From NCBI GenBank assembly GCA_964580655.1, contig CAZOMR010000096.1:1-11622 (forward strand): a DNA stretch of 11,622 nucleotides. Reading direction: 5' to 3'. The notes below the pieces were generated by a model that was not told where the DNA came from, searched no databases, and saw only the letters and a program-made list of their open reading frames with translations. The position numbers and the translations under genes are program-made. Of this stretch, positions 6,366 to 11,622 are shown one piece after another. The DNA is from CAZOMR01 sp964580655 (GTDB taxonomy: Bacteria > RBG-13-61-14 > CAZOMR01). Numbering within the stretch: position 1 is the stretch's first letter; each line of letters begins with the position of its first letter.

Positions 6366-7652
6366 TCAGAGCAGGTCCAGCTCTACCATCATGGACCACT
6401 CATCAATGTTGGGAAGGTCTATATCGTCGAGATCGCCGTCGCCGTCAATATCCGCTTTATACCCTTCCGGGGCTTTCATGGCATAGTTGATGGCCAAGGT
6501 GGTGTAATCATTGATCCCGTAGTTGACTCCGATGGTGGTGTTGGTCTGCTGATCCGAGATCTCATCTTCGTCCAAGTCCAGCATATCATCAATGCCGGCC
6601 TCCGCGAATTCATAACGGAGGATAAGGTCAACCGGTCCGAGACCCACGCCAGCAAGGATATAATAGCTCTGCTGTTTCAGGTCGTCAGCTTCCGTAGTAG
6701 CAACAGCCGTGGATCCGCTCATGATGGAAATACTCTCGTCCATGGGATCGAGTACGGTGTCCAGGTATTCTGCGGCAAGGATGATCTTGTCAGTGGTGTA
6801 GGCCACCTCCAGGCCCCACTGGGTGACATCGTTATCATTCAAATTCATATCCGCAATAAACACACTATCACCACTCTGAATCTTTGCAATGGGCACAGGA
6901 TCAAGATCAAGATCGCTCATATCGCTTCGCTCATTCAGGTACCAGAATCCGGCATGGATATTGCCGCTGTCCACAGCGACCTTGATCACTCCGCCCTTGC
7001 ATTTATCCACATCGCTCAGGCTGTTAGGACTACCTGCCACCTGACTGCCATCAAAAAGGTCCCAGGAAATGGTAGCCGGTCCCATTCCAATGGAGATGCC
7101 GGCCCCGGTCTGGAACCAGGGAAGCGGAACCAGGGATAGTGCATAGCCAGTGCCCTTGATCATCATGGGTGGATCAACGAGGTGATGCACGCTCATCCGA
7201 TGGGGAGACACGCTCATGGAGGTCGCCGGGATGTATCTGCCCAGGTTCAGGGCTATGCTGTCAGTAAGGTTCCAGATGATCCTGGCATCCAGCAGGGTTG
7301 CGACTCCGCCAGTGGCGACTACCTCGCCCACGGGATGGGCGGGCATGGTCAAGGCCTCTCCGATGACCCAGGACACCTTGTCCCCGACTTTGCCGGACAG
7401 GTAAACAACCGCGGCTTCCATGTTGAGGGTCTCATACCCGGGCCAATTAATTGCATCAGGCTCATAAGCTTTACTGTCTGGATCAGTTGGTCCACCGACT
7501 CCATCCCTGTTGTCCTCCACAGAATAGCGGCCCACGAAGTCAATATGGACCCCCACGGTAACCGAGCCTGCCACCGGCTCCACCTGTGCGGACAGGGTTA
7601 GCGGCACTACCAACAGGGCCAGTGCCATACTGATTAAACAAAGTTTCTTCAT
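6366..7652 (-). CDS. Outer-membrane beta-barrel porin with C-terminal EF-hand-like loop
   Basis: This 428-residue protein begins with a classic signal peptide (MKKLC, hydrophobic core to about 19, likely cleavage after LSA at 22). The mature part consists of alternating polar/hydrophobic strands rich in Gly, Tyr, Trp and acidic residues, for example QWGLEVAYTTDKIILAAEYL and NTTIGVNYGINDYTTLAINY, as in porins that allow diffusion of small solutes. It ends in a last strand, EWSMMVELDLL, with Leu rather than the usual Phe. Just before it, residues 401-412 read DIDGDGDLDDID, with acidic residues at positions 1, 3, 5, 7, 9 and 12 and Gly at 6, as in EF-hand or dockerin calcium loops. The start is supported by AAGGAGG upstream. 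It is followed by a strong terminator and preceded by three promoters. Specific substrate unknown; family-level call only. Confidence 0.85.
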   Translation of the reverse strand: MKKLCLISMALALLVVPLTLSAQVEPVAGSVTVGVHIDFVGRYSVEDNRDGVGGPTDPDSKAYEPDAINWPGYETLNMEAAVVYLSGKVGDKVSWVIGEALTMPAHPVGEVVATGGVATLLDARIIWNLTDSIALNLGRYIPATSMSVSPHRMSVHHLVDPPMMIKGTGYALSLVPLPWFQTGAGISIGMGPATISWDLFDGSQVAGSPNSLSDVDKCKGGVIKVAVDSGNIHAGFWYLNERSDMSDLDLDPVPIAKIQSGDSVFIADMNLNDNDVTQWGLEVAYTTDKIILAAEYLDTVLDPMDESISIMSGSTAVATTEADDLKQQSYYILAGVGLGPVDLILRYEFAEAGIDDMLDLDEDEISDQQTNTTIGVNYGINDYTTLAINYAMKAPEGYKADIDGDGDLDDIDLPNIDEWSMMVELDLL

Positions 7653-7680
7653 TTCCTTCCTCCTTCTCTTCCTTTTTCTC

Positions 7681-7800
7681 TCATTTAGGTTTGATCCGTT
7701 TCAATCTCGGATCCTTGATTGTCTCATCATCTCTCTCTTCCCGCTTTCTCTTCTCCTTCGTATCACCCTCCTTCCTCAACACTTTTGAGCTTTTGCCCAT
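7681..7800 (-). CDS. Candidate 39-residue highly charged ORF in the porin leader
   Basis: Within the long predicted leader of the porin transcript an ATG at 7800 opens a 39-codon frame, MGKSSKVLRKEGDTK... to ...KRIKPK, ending in TGA 28 bp before the porin ATG. More than half the residues are Lys, Arg, Glu or Asp. AGGAG lies about 16 nt upstream, which is far from ideal. The strand is purine-rich here, and purine-rich DNA automatically yields Lys/Glu/Arg codons, so the frame could be fortuitous. It would be cotranscribed with the porin from all three promoters. Confidence 0.25.
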   Translation of the reverse strand: MGKSSKVLRKEGDTKEKRKREERDDETIKDPRLKRIKPK

Positions 7801-7968
7801 ATATTCTTTTCAACTGCTCCTGATGACCCCTTTTTCTCAAAGTTATTTTTTAGAATTTTTCTACCGGAGAATTCATGGAACCATCATGGAAGGCAGAACA
7901 TTTTTCTACCCCACTCTTTCAGCCTACTTATTTACCCTCTCACCTCCTCTCTCTAAATTTGAGCTGAT

Positions 7969-7997
7969 AGTATATACCCTTCTCTTTTATTTGTCAA
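7969..7997 (-). promoter_or_regulatory. Porin promoter P1 (proximal)
   Basis: Minus strand: TTGACA (7992-7997), 17-bp spacer, TATACT (7969-7974). The -35 box is perfect and the -10 box matches 5 of 6 consensus bases. Transcription would start near 7962, giving a leader of about 310 nt before the porin ATG at 7652. Confidence 0.75.
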
Positions 7998-8012
7998 GTC
8001 TATTGAGTAGAC

Positions 8013-8040
8013 AGTATATATCTTTCCTCTTATTTGTCAA
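8013..8040 (-). promoter_or_regulatory. Porin promoter P2 (middle)
   Basis: Minus strand: TTGACA (8035-8040), 16-bp spacer, TATACT (8013-8018). It has the same boxes as P1 and lies 43 bp upstream of it. The spacer is one base shorter, so its strength may differ. Confidence 0.7.
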
Positions 8041-8044
8041 GTCC

Positions 8045-8195
8045 AGGGCCTGTTGCCCAAATGTAGGGGCGCGGCTTGCCGCGCCCAAAATCGGGCAGGG
8101 CAAGCCCTGCCCCTACGAATATTATTCGTTAAACCAATGATTTGATGTTTTTTAAAGATGATATTTTCCATAATATTATTCGGGCAACATGCCCT
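8045..8195. mobile_element. MITE-like element of 151 bp between promoter repeats
   Basis: The segment is bounded by 18-bp inverted termini, AGGGCCTGTTGCCCAAAT (8045-8062) and ATTCGGGCAACATGCCCT (8178-8195), which pair at 16 of 18 positions. It encodes no protein. Its left half is the GC-rich double hairpin at 8063-8116; its right half is AT-rich and contains a direct repeat AATATTATTCG (8118-8128 and 8172-8182). It lies exactly between the second and third promoter repeats, as expected of an insertion into a tandem array. No target-site duplication is obvious, so mobility is inferred from shape only. Confidence 0.5.
8063..8116. repeat. REP-like double-hairpin palindrome
   Basis: Two 8-bp stems lie side by side: GGGCGCGG-CTTG-CCGCGCCC and GGGCAGGG-CAAG-CCCTGCCC. 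The whole unit is bounded by GTAGGGGC and GCCCCTAC, so the two arms are also nearly reverse complements of each other and could form a four-way cruciform. I recall similar sequences as dispersed intergenic repeats in environmental genomes, which is memory, not a search. No T-run follows on either strand, so it is not a terminator. Confidence 0.8.
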
Positions 8196-8211
8196 CTAAA
8201 TTTGAATTGAC

Positions 8212-8240
8212 AGTATATATCCTTCCTTTTTATTTGTCAA
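8212..8240 (-). promoter_or_regulatory. Porin promoter P3 (distal)
   Basis: Minus strand: TTGACA (8235-8240), 17-bp spacer, TATACT (8212-8217). It has boxes identical to P1 but is separated from the other two by the MITE-like element. Its transcript would read through the double hairpin before reaching P2. Confidence 0.65.
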
Positions 8241-8338
8241 GGGTTTTTTTATTATCCAGACTCTTGCTTAAATTCAGATTAAAAAATCATTAATTATTTC
8301 TAACCAAAATTCAGCCCCTGAAAATAATTCCGGCTTCT

Positions 8339-9511
8339 CTATCCCCTGGTCTCCAGGATTGATGGTATAAGTATTGTAAATGCTGTTCCGCTTCCTGGTC
8401 CGACCTGGCTTTCTACAAATATCCTTCCGCCATGGGCCTGCACGATGAACTGGCAGATGGCCAGTCCCAGTCCGTAACCATGATGATCATGTTCCCTGGG
8501 TTGAACTCCCCGGTAGAAGGGCTCAAAGATGTGGGGCAGGTCTTTTGCCGGGATTCCCACCCCGGTATCCCGGACCACTATCCGGGCCGCTTTTCCTGAA
8601 GATCCTGCGGGGCCCTCGCTTAGAAGTAAGAACTCCACTTTTCCTCCAGATCCTTCGGACCCTTCACGCGGGATGTAATGAAGAGCGTTTTGCACCAGGT
8701 TGTCCAGGAGTTGCCGCAGGCGATCCGGATCCCCCTCTATCACCAACTCCTCTTCAATGTAGAGATTCAGTGTAATCCCCTGCGCTTTAGCCTGTGCCAG
8801 GTAAGCCTTTCTAACCTCGTGAAGAAGGTTGCTCAGGGATACCCGGCGCAAGCGTAGCCCCAACTCCCCGGTATCCGATCGCGCTATGGTGAGCAGGTCC
8901 TCTATCAGCTTGCCGATTCTCTCAACCTCCTCCAGGTTAGAGCGCAATACCTGCTGATATTCCGTGATAGTCCTCTCACGAAGCAGGGCCACCTCTATGT
9001 CTCCCCTCATGATGGTCAGGGGGGTCCGAATGTCGTGGGACACACTTCCGACAAAGCGACGCTGGCCTTCCAGGGATTCATCCTGGCGGTCCAGAAGCCG
9101 GTTCAGCGCGGCCAGTGTCATTCCAAGATCATCCCTGGCATCAGGGTAATACAATCTTTGATCACCTCCTCCAGGTCCCCCGGTCTTTCTCTGACTGAAG
9201 TACTCCAGTGCGGCAAGGGCGACCTCCAATGGACGGAAGGCTAGCCGGTAGATATAACCCCCCCCAACGACCAGGCCTAACAGTGCCGCGAACATTGCTA
9301 GAGCGGCTGGAGTTGCCTCTCCCGCGGTTAAAAAGGGAATGATGAAGAGCCATCCCACGCTGAGTTCAAAAGCGACAATAAGGATGATACTCGACGCCAG
9401 CCGGATGCCGCGAGTTCTTATGCTGAAACGGGCCTGGTCTGGCGGTTTAAGCTTAACCGCTTCAAGCCGGGCTGTCTCCGCTCCCATCCTTGCCCTTGGT
9501 CCGGCCACCAC
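8339..9511 (-). CDS. Sensor histidine kinase without a periplasmic sensor domain
   Basis: This 390-residue inner-membrane kinase pairs with the regulator encoded just upstream. Two membrane helices (about 38-60 and 69-92) are joined by only about eight residues, leaving no room for an external sensing domain. A HAMP-like linker follows (about 92-145). The dimerisation domain has the phosphoacceptor His159 in SHDIRTP. The ATP-binding domain has the N-box (NLVQNALHYI, 271-280), G1 box (DTGVGIP, 315-321), F-box (FEPFYRG) and G2 box (GYGLGL, 345-350). All catalytic residues are present, so it should be active. The first codon given is GTG; an ATG at 9487 with AAGG upstream is an equally reasonable start eight residues in. 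Either way the start overlaps the end of the regulator gene, indicating coupling. The stimulus is unknown. No terminator is seen after it, so transcripts may run toward the porin. Confidence 0.92.
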   Translation of the reverse strand: MVAGPRARMGAETARLEAVKLKPPDQARFSIRTRGIRLASSIILIVAFELSVGWLFIIPFLTAGEATPAALAMFAALLGLVVGGGYIYRLAFRPLEVALAALEYFSQRKTGGPGGGDQRLYYPDARDDLGMTLAALNRLLDRQDESLEGQRRFVGSVSHDIRTPLTIMRGDIEVALLRERTITEYQQVLRSNLEEVERIGKLIEDLLTIARSDTGELGLRLRRVSLSNLLHEVRKAYLAQAKAQGITLNLYIEEELVIEGDPDRLRQLLDNLVQNALHYIPREGSEGSGGKVEFLLLSEGPAGSSGKAARIVVRDTGVGIPAKDLPHIFEPFYRGVQPREHDHHGYGLGLAICQFIVQAHGGRIFVESQVGPGSGTAFTILIPSILETRG

Positions 9512-10229
9512 CTTTATCCTTTGCTTCTTCTCCGGATACTTCGGACTCTTCTTCGGACTTCGGAGCTTTCATAACATAGCCCACGCCACGCACTGTGTTA
9601 ATTAGTCTCGGTTTGAATTCTTTATCCACTTTGTTGCGAAGGTAATTGATGTAGACATCAATTACATTGGAAAAGGTATCAAAGGTGTAATCCCACACAT
9701 GTTCAGAAAGCATGGTCCGGGTAAGCACCTTTCCGGGATTCATCATGAAGTATTCAAGTAGCGAGTATTCCTTGCCGGTAAGCTTGATCTCCTTGCCGGC
9801 ACGGGTCACCTCGTGGGTGACTGTATCCATGACAAGGTCAGCCACCTGGAGTTTTACCGGTGTCATGGTCTCTCCTCGGCGCAGAAGCGCGCGCACGCGG
9901 GCCAGGAGTTCGGAAAAGGCAAAAGGTTTTGTCAGGTAATCATCAGCGCCCATATCCAGGCCAGTGACTTTATCTTCCACAGAATCTCGTGCGGACAGGA
10001 TTAAAATGGGAATGCTGATTCGCTGTTCCCGGAGCTCTTTGCACACATCAAGGCCGCTTTTGCGAGGAAGGATCAGGTCCAGGATGATCAGGTCGTAATC
10101 ATCAATCTCCGCAAGATAAAGCCCCTCTTCACCATCTGCGGCAATATCTACGGAATAACCAGCCTCCTCCAAGCCCCGCTTGATAAAACTCGCCACCTTC
10201 TTCTCATCTTCAATTACCAGGATGCGCAT
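9462..10229 (-). CDS. OmpR-family response regulator with charged C-terminal tail
   Basis: A 255-residue DNA-binding transcription factor activated by phosphorylation. The receiver domain (1-118) has the acidic pocket (E7, D8, E9), phosphoacceptor D51 in LIILDLILPRKSG, the switch Ser79 and Lys101 in TKPF. The winged-helix domain (about 125-220) ends in the family's RGVGYVM hairpin. Usual length is about 225 residues. The extra roughly 33 residues (223-255) are a low-complexity Glu/Lys/Gly tail, part of which is encoded where the kinase start codons lie. AGGAGG eight bases before the ATG supports the start, and a sigma70-type promoter lies at 10258-10286. It is probably the first gene of a two-gene unit with the kinase. 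Its targets are unknown; the porin downstream is a reasonable guess. Confidence 0.94.
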   Translation of the reverse strand: MRILVIEDEKKVASFIKRGLEEAGYSVDIAADGEEGLYLAEIDDYDLIILDLILPRKSGLDVCKELREQRISIPILILSARDSVEDKVTGLDMGADDYLTKPFAFSELLARVRALLRRGETMTPVKLQVADLVMDTVTHEVTRAGKEIKLTGKEYSLLEYFMMNPGKVLTRTMLSEHVWDYTFDTFSNVIDVYINYLRNKVDKEFKPRLINTVRGVGYVMKAPKSEEESEVSGEEAKDKGGGRTKGKDGSGDSPA

Positions 10230-10257
10230 AGGCCCACCCTCCTTTTAATTAAAAGAT

Positions 10258-10286
10258 AATCTACCCCCTGTTCAAAGAAATGTCAA
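10258..10286 (-). promoter_or_regulatory. Promoter of the two-component operon
   Basis: Minus strand: perfect TTGACA (10281-10286), 17-bp spacer, TAGATT (10258-10263, 4 of 6). RNA would start near 10251, about 20 nt before the regulator ATG and just ahead of AGGAGG. Confidence 0.6.
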
Positions 10287-10322
10287 GTCTTGCCGTTCTC
10301 CAAATTCTCGAATTCAGTGAAT

Positions 10323-10351
10323 TTGACTTCTTGATTTAACAATATTAGTCT
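10323..10351 (+). promoter_or_regulatory. Weak candidate promoter for the divergent membrane protein
   Basis: Plus strand: TTGACT (10323-10328) and, 17 bp on, TAGTCT (10346-10351, 3 of 6). It is the best pair I can find in the AT-rich part of the divergent spacer, but the -10 match is poor. Transcription would leave a leader of roughly 100 nt. Confidence 0.28.
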
Positions 10352-10435
10352 TAAATAAATTTTTCGGCAAATAGGCTCGGGGCAGTAAGCCCTTTTGGTT
10401 CCATGTCGGAGCATGTAGCCCTGCAGGAGAGAGCA

Positions 10436-10457
10436 GACAGTCATATCTGTCAGGAGG
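10436..10457 (+). promoter_or_regulatory. Hairpin abutting the Shine-Dalgarno of the membrane protein
   Basis: GACAG (10436-10440) and CTGTC (10447-10451) form a 5-bp stem with a 6-nt loop. The strong Shine-Dalgarno AGGAGG (10452-10457) follows at once, and seven bases later comes a TTG start codon. The position could affect ribosome access or protect the RNA. The stem is short and may be coincidental. Confidence 0.4.
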
Positions 10458-10464
10458 AGCAGAA

Positions 10465-11493
10465 TTGAAGGCCGAGTCTAAAAAGGAAAAGGAGAAGCCG
10501 GGATTTAAAAAATACCTGATCGGGCAATATATTGCCAACCTGATTGGAGTATTGATCTCCAGCCTGCTTCTGGTTTATGTCATCTTTGTCTTTTTCGGGA
10601 ACGAAGACAAGGCCGGAAGCCTGGCCGCGGTCCAGGTTTTCATGCTCATCTTTATCCCGTTTTTCACGCTGATCCAGCCTGTCGGGGCTATCGGGAATAT
10701 GCGCCGGGACTTCCTTCATGGAAAGTGGGTGATGGATGACCGCGAGCCGAGCTCTGGGCCGGATTCAGTCATCAATCCCTGGCGCAGGGTCGGGCTGGCG
10801 CCTTTAATTATCGGGATAGTAGTTACGGGGGCTATGTGTCTGGCAATTCAGGTCATTATCACCGGCCCCTTTAACCTCCTTACCATAAACATCCTTGTCT
10901 TCGTGCCGACACTGATCCTTTCCACTATTTTTATCTGGCGCTGTCTTCCGCGTGACCGGGTGCCATTCACGGACTTGCTTGCCGGGTCCAGACCTGAAAA
11001 ACCCGATCCTTTTCTCCGTTACTTTCTCGTCGAACATGCCCTGCCATGGGCCTTTCTTCAAGCTATTATCAACATGGGTTTCGGGATAAGGGTCTTTGGC
11101 CTGGAGGCTCTTAAGACAGGGGGTGAGATAGCCTCTGTCACGGTGGCCACAGACGCGGGCTTTACTACTTGGTTCCTGCTTTTCTTCATGTGGCTCGCAT
11201 CGCAGGCACAGGTCAGGCCGGACATCCACCTGGGACGGGTCTCCCGGAGCCAGGGCAAGGGACCCGCCGTGCCTCTCATGCTATTGCTTTTCGTGGCCCT
11301 TTCAGTGGTCATGGCTGTCGTGGCAGGAGCGGCCTTATGGGTCGCGGGGATAGAGTCCATGACGGTATATCAGGCCACTGTGATCAAGATGTTTGTTGCC
11401 ATGGTTACGGCTTCAGCAGGGTGCTGGCTGGGAATATGGTGGGGAAAACGCAGGGAATCCAGACTCATACTTGATCAAGCTTCGGACCGATAA
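10465..11493 (+). CDS. Unrecognised polytopic membrane protein, two four-helix halves
   Basis: I do not recognise this 342-residue protein. It starts with TTG, justified by AGGAGG seven bases upstream and by the Lys-rich N-terminus (MKAESKKEKEKPGFKKY). About eight hydrophobic segments are visible: near 22-44, 56-77, 110-132, 138-159, 187-211, 230-247, 267-293 and 300-326. The first four and last four look like two related halves: each begins with an aromatic/basic lead (GFKKYLIG at 13-20; PFLRYFLVE at 182-190), then a Gly-rich helix, a Phe-rich helix followed by a charged loop, and two further helices ending in Arg. There are no enzyme motifs and no signal peptide. It is divergent from the two-component operon, so it could be controlled by that regulator. 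A transporter-like or structural membrane role is possible but unsupported. Confidence 0.8.
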   Translation: MKAESKKEKEKPGFKKYLIGQYIANLIGVLISSLLLVYVIFVFFGNEDKAGSLAAVQVFMLIFIPFFTLIQPVGAIGNMRRDFLHGKWVMDDREPSSGPDSVINPWRRVGLAPLIIGIVVTGAMCLAIQVIITGPFNLLTINILVFVPTLILSTIFIWRCLPRDRVPFTDLLAGSRPEKPDPFLRYFLVEHALPWAFLQAIINMGFGIRVFGLEALKTGGEIASVTVATDAGFTTWFLLFFMWLASQAQVRPDIHLGRVSRSQGKGPAVPLMLLLFVALSVVMAVVAGAALWVAGIESMTVYQATVIKMFVAMVTASAGCWLGIWWGKRRESRLILDQASDR

Positions 11494-11504
11494 AGTTCAA
11501 AATG

Positions 11505-11559
11505 CAATTCTGATGCCCTCGTAAAAAGTCATGAGACCGTTTGGATTGCAAGTTGAGAG
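11505..11559 (-). repeat. Right arm of the perfect 55-bp inverted repeat
   Basis: Exact reverse complement of bases 1-55. It begins 11 bp after the stop of the membrane-protein gene and ends 28 bp before the ATG of a possible next gene. Unlike the left copy, both of its edges are inside the window, and the match to the left copy ends at 11505. Confidence 0.9.
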
Positions 11560-11587
11560 TTGATTGAGGCCGGGGATAAAAATTTAC

Positions 11588-11622
11588 ATGAAACCCGACA
11601 GATCAATAAAAACCGCTCTTTG
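11588..11622 (+). CDS. Possible start of a gene running off the right edge
   Basis: An ATG opens a frame that stays open for the remaining 11 codons (MKPDRSIKTAL) to the window edge. Only a weak purine run (GGGG, then GATAAAAA) lies upstream. Too short to identify; the lysine-rich start is typical of real N-termini but proves nothing. Confidence 0.3.
   Translation, partial: MKPDRSIKTAL

Larger units (their letters stand above)
7951..8241 (-). repeat. Three copies of a promoter-bearing ~45-bp repeat
   Basis: Units at 7951-7998, about 7999-8041 and 8194-8241 share the pattern CAGTATATA...TTATTTGTCAAG (plus strand). The outer two match at 42 of 48 positions by eye, including the flank CTCTAAATTTGA. 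The middle unit lacks that flank and is one base shorter between the promoter boxes. The first two units are adjacent; the third is separated by the MITE-like element at 8045-8195. The rest of this spacer (7801-7950 and 8242-8338) is AT-rich or pyrimidine-rich with no other feature I can support. Confidence 0.85.

Noticed and set aside
7691..8140. 149-codon plus-strand ORF opposite the porin leader
   Set aside because: Its C-terminus is a translation of the double-hairpin repeat, it runs antisense through the promoter repeats, it is Phe/Ser/Leu-rich from pyrimidine-rich DNA, and no ribosome binding site is clear.
7951..8241. CRISPR array
   Set aside because: The repeats are imperfect, only three, unevenly spaced, and contain promoter boxes; no Cas genes.
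10352..10464. Riboswitch-like leader (GGCAAA... and ...GTAAGCCC elements reminiscent of c-di-GMP class I)
   Set aside because: The spacing and the second conserved block do not fit the class, and I could not build the required paired helices; only short hairpins are present.
1..11559. A composite transposon defined by the 55-bp inverted repeats
   Set aside because: There is no transposase or integrase, no visible target-site duplication, and the left copy touches the window edge; reported only as a repeat with several explanations.

Overview
This 11.6 kb window comes from a Gram-negative bacterium. It encodes an outer-membrane porin with a signal peptide, sigma70-like promoters with TTGACA boxes, and an inner-membrane chemoreceptor. 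The phylum cannot be fixed from the sequence. The dispersed repeats (a TGATGCCCTCGTAAAAAGTC-type repeat and a 'GTAGGGGC...GCCCCTAC' double hairpin) remind me of uncultured Desulfobacterota-like genomes, but that is memory, not a search. No rRNA, tRNA, CRISPR array, transposase or integrase was seen.

Layout. Except for one gene, everything lies on the minus strand and reads right to left. (1) At 10.2-8.3 kb is a two-component system: an OmpR-family regulator and a histidine kinase whose reading frames overlap. (2) The 686-bp spacer at 7.65-8.34 kb holds three near-identical minus-strand promoters, with a 151-bp MITE-like element between the second and third, and a possible 39-codon ORF in a long leader. 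(3) At 6.37-7.65 kb is a porin with a C-terminal EF-hand-like loop, closed by a strong intrinsic terminator. (4) At 6.13-1.38 kb is an NhaC-family Na+/H+ antiporter with its own promoter, followed after 2 nt by an unusual chemoreceptor. That receptor has two N-terminal membrane helices, a full cytoplasmic MCP signalling hairpin and, at its C-terminus, a complete XylF-like sugar-binding-protein fold that topology places in the cytoplasm. (5) At 0.09-1.23 kb is an orphan D12-class adenine DNA methyltransferase in DNA that looks AT-richer, preceded by what may be the tail of a truncated gene. On the plus strand, 10.47-11.49 kb encodes an unrecognised eight-helix membrane protein, divergent from the regulator, and the start of another gene may run off the right edge.

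The window is bracketed by a perfect 55-bp inverted repeat (1-55 and 11505-11559). The left copy begins at base 1, so it may continue outside the window, and the exact length could reflect an assembly k-mer.

How the parts may work together (inference): the two-component system, porin, antiporter and receptor are collinear and look like an envelope-sensing and ion-homeostasis region. The antiporter and the XylF-type receptor appear translationally coupled. The receptor fusion is the most unusual item. It suggests a cytoplasmic small-molecule sensor feeding a chemotaxis-type signalling array, and pocket and tip substitutions suggest that both ligand and array contacts differ from textbook cases.
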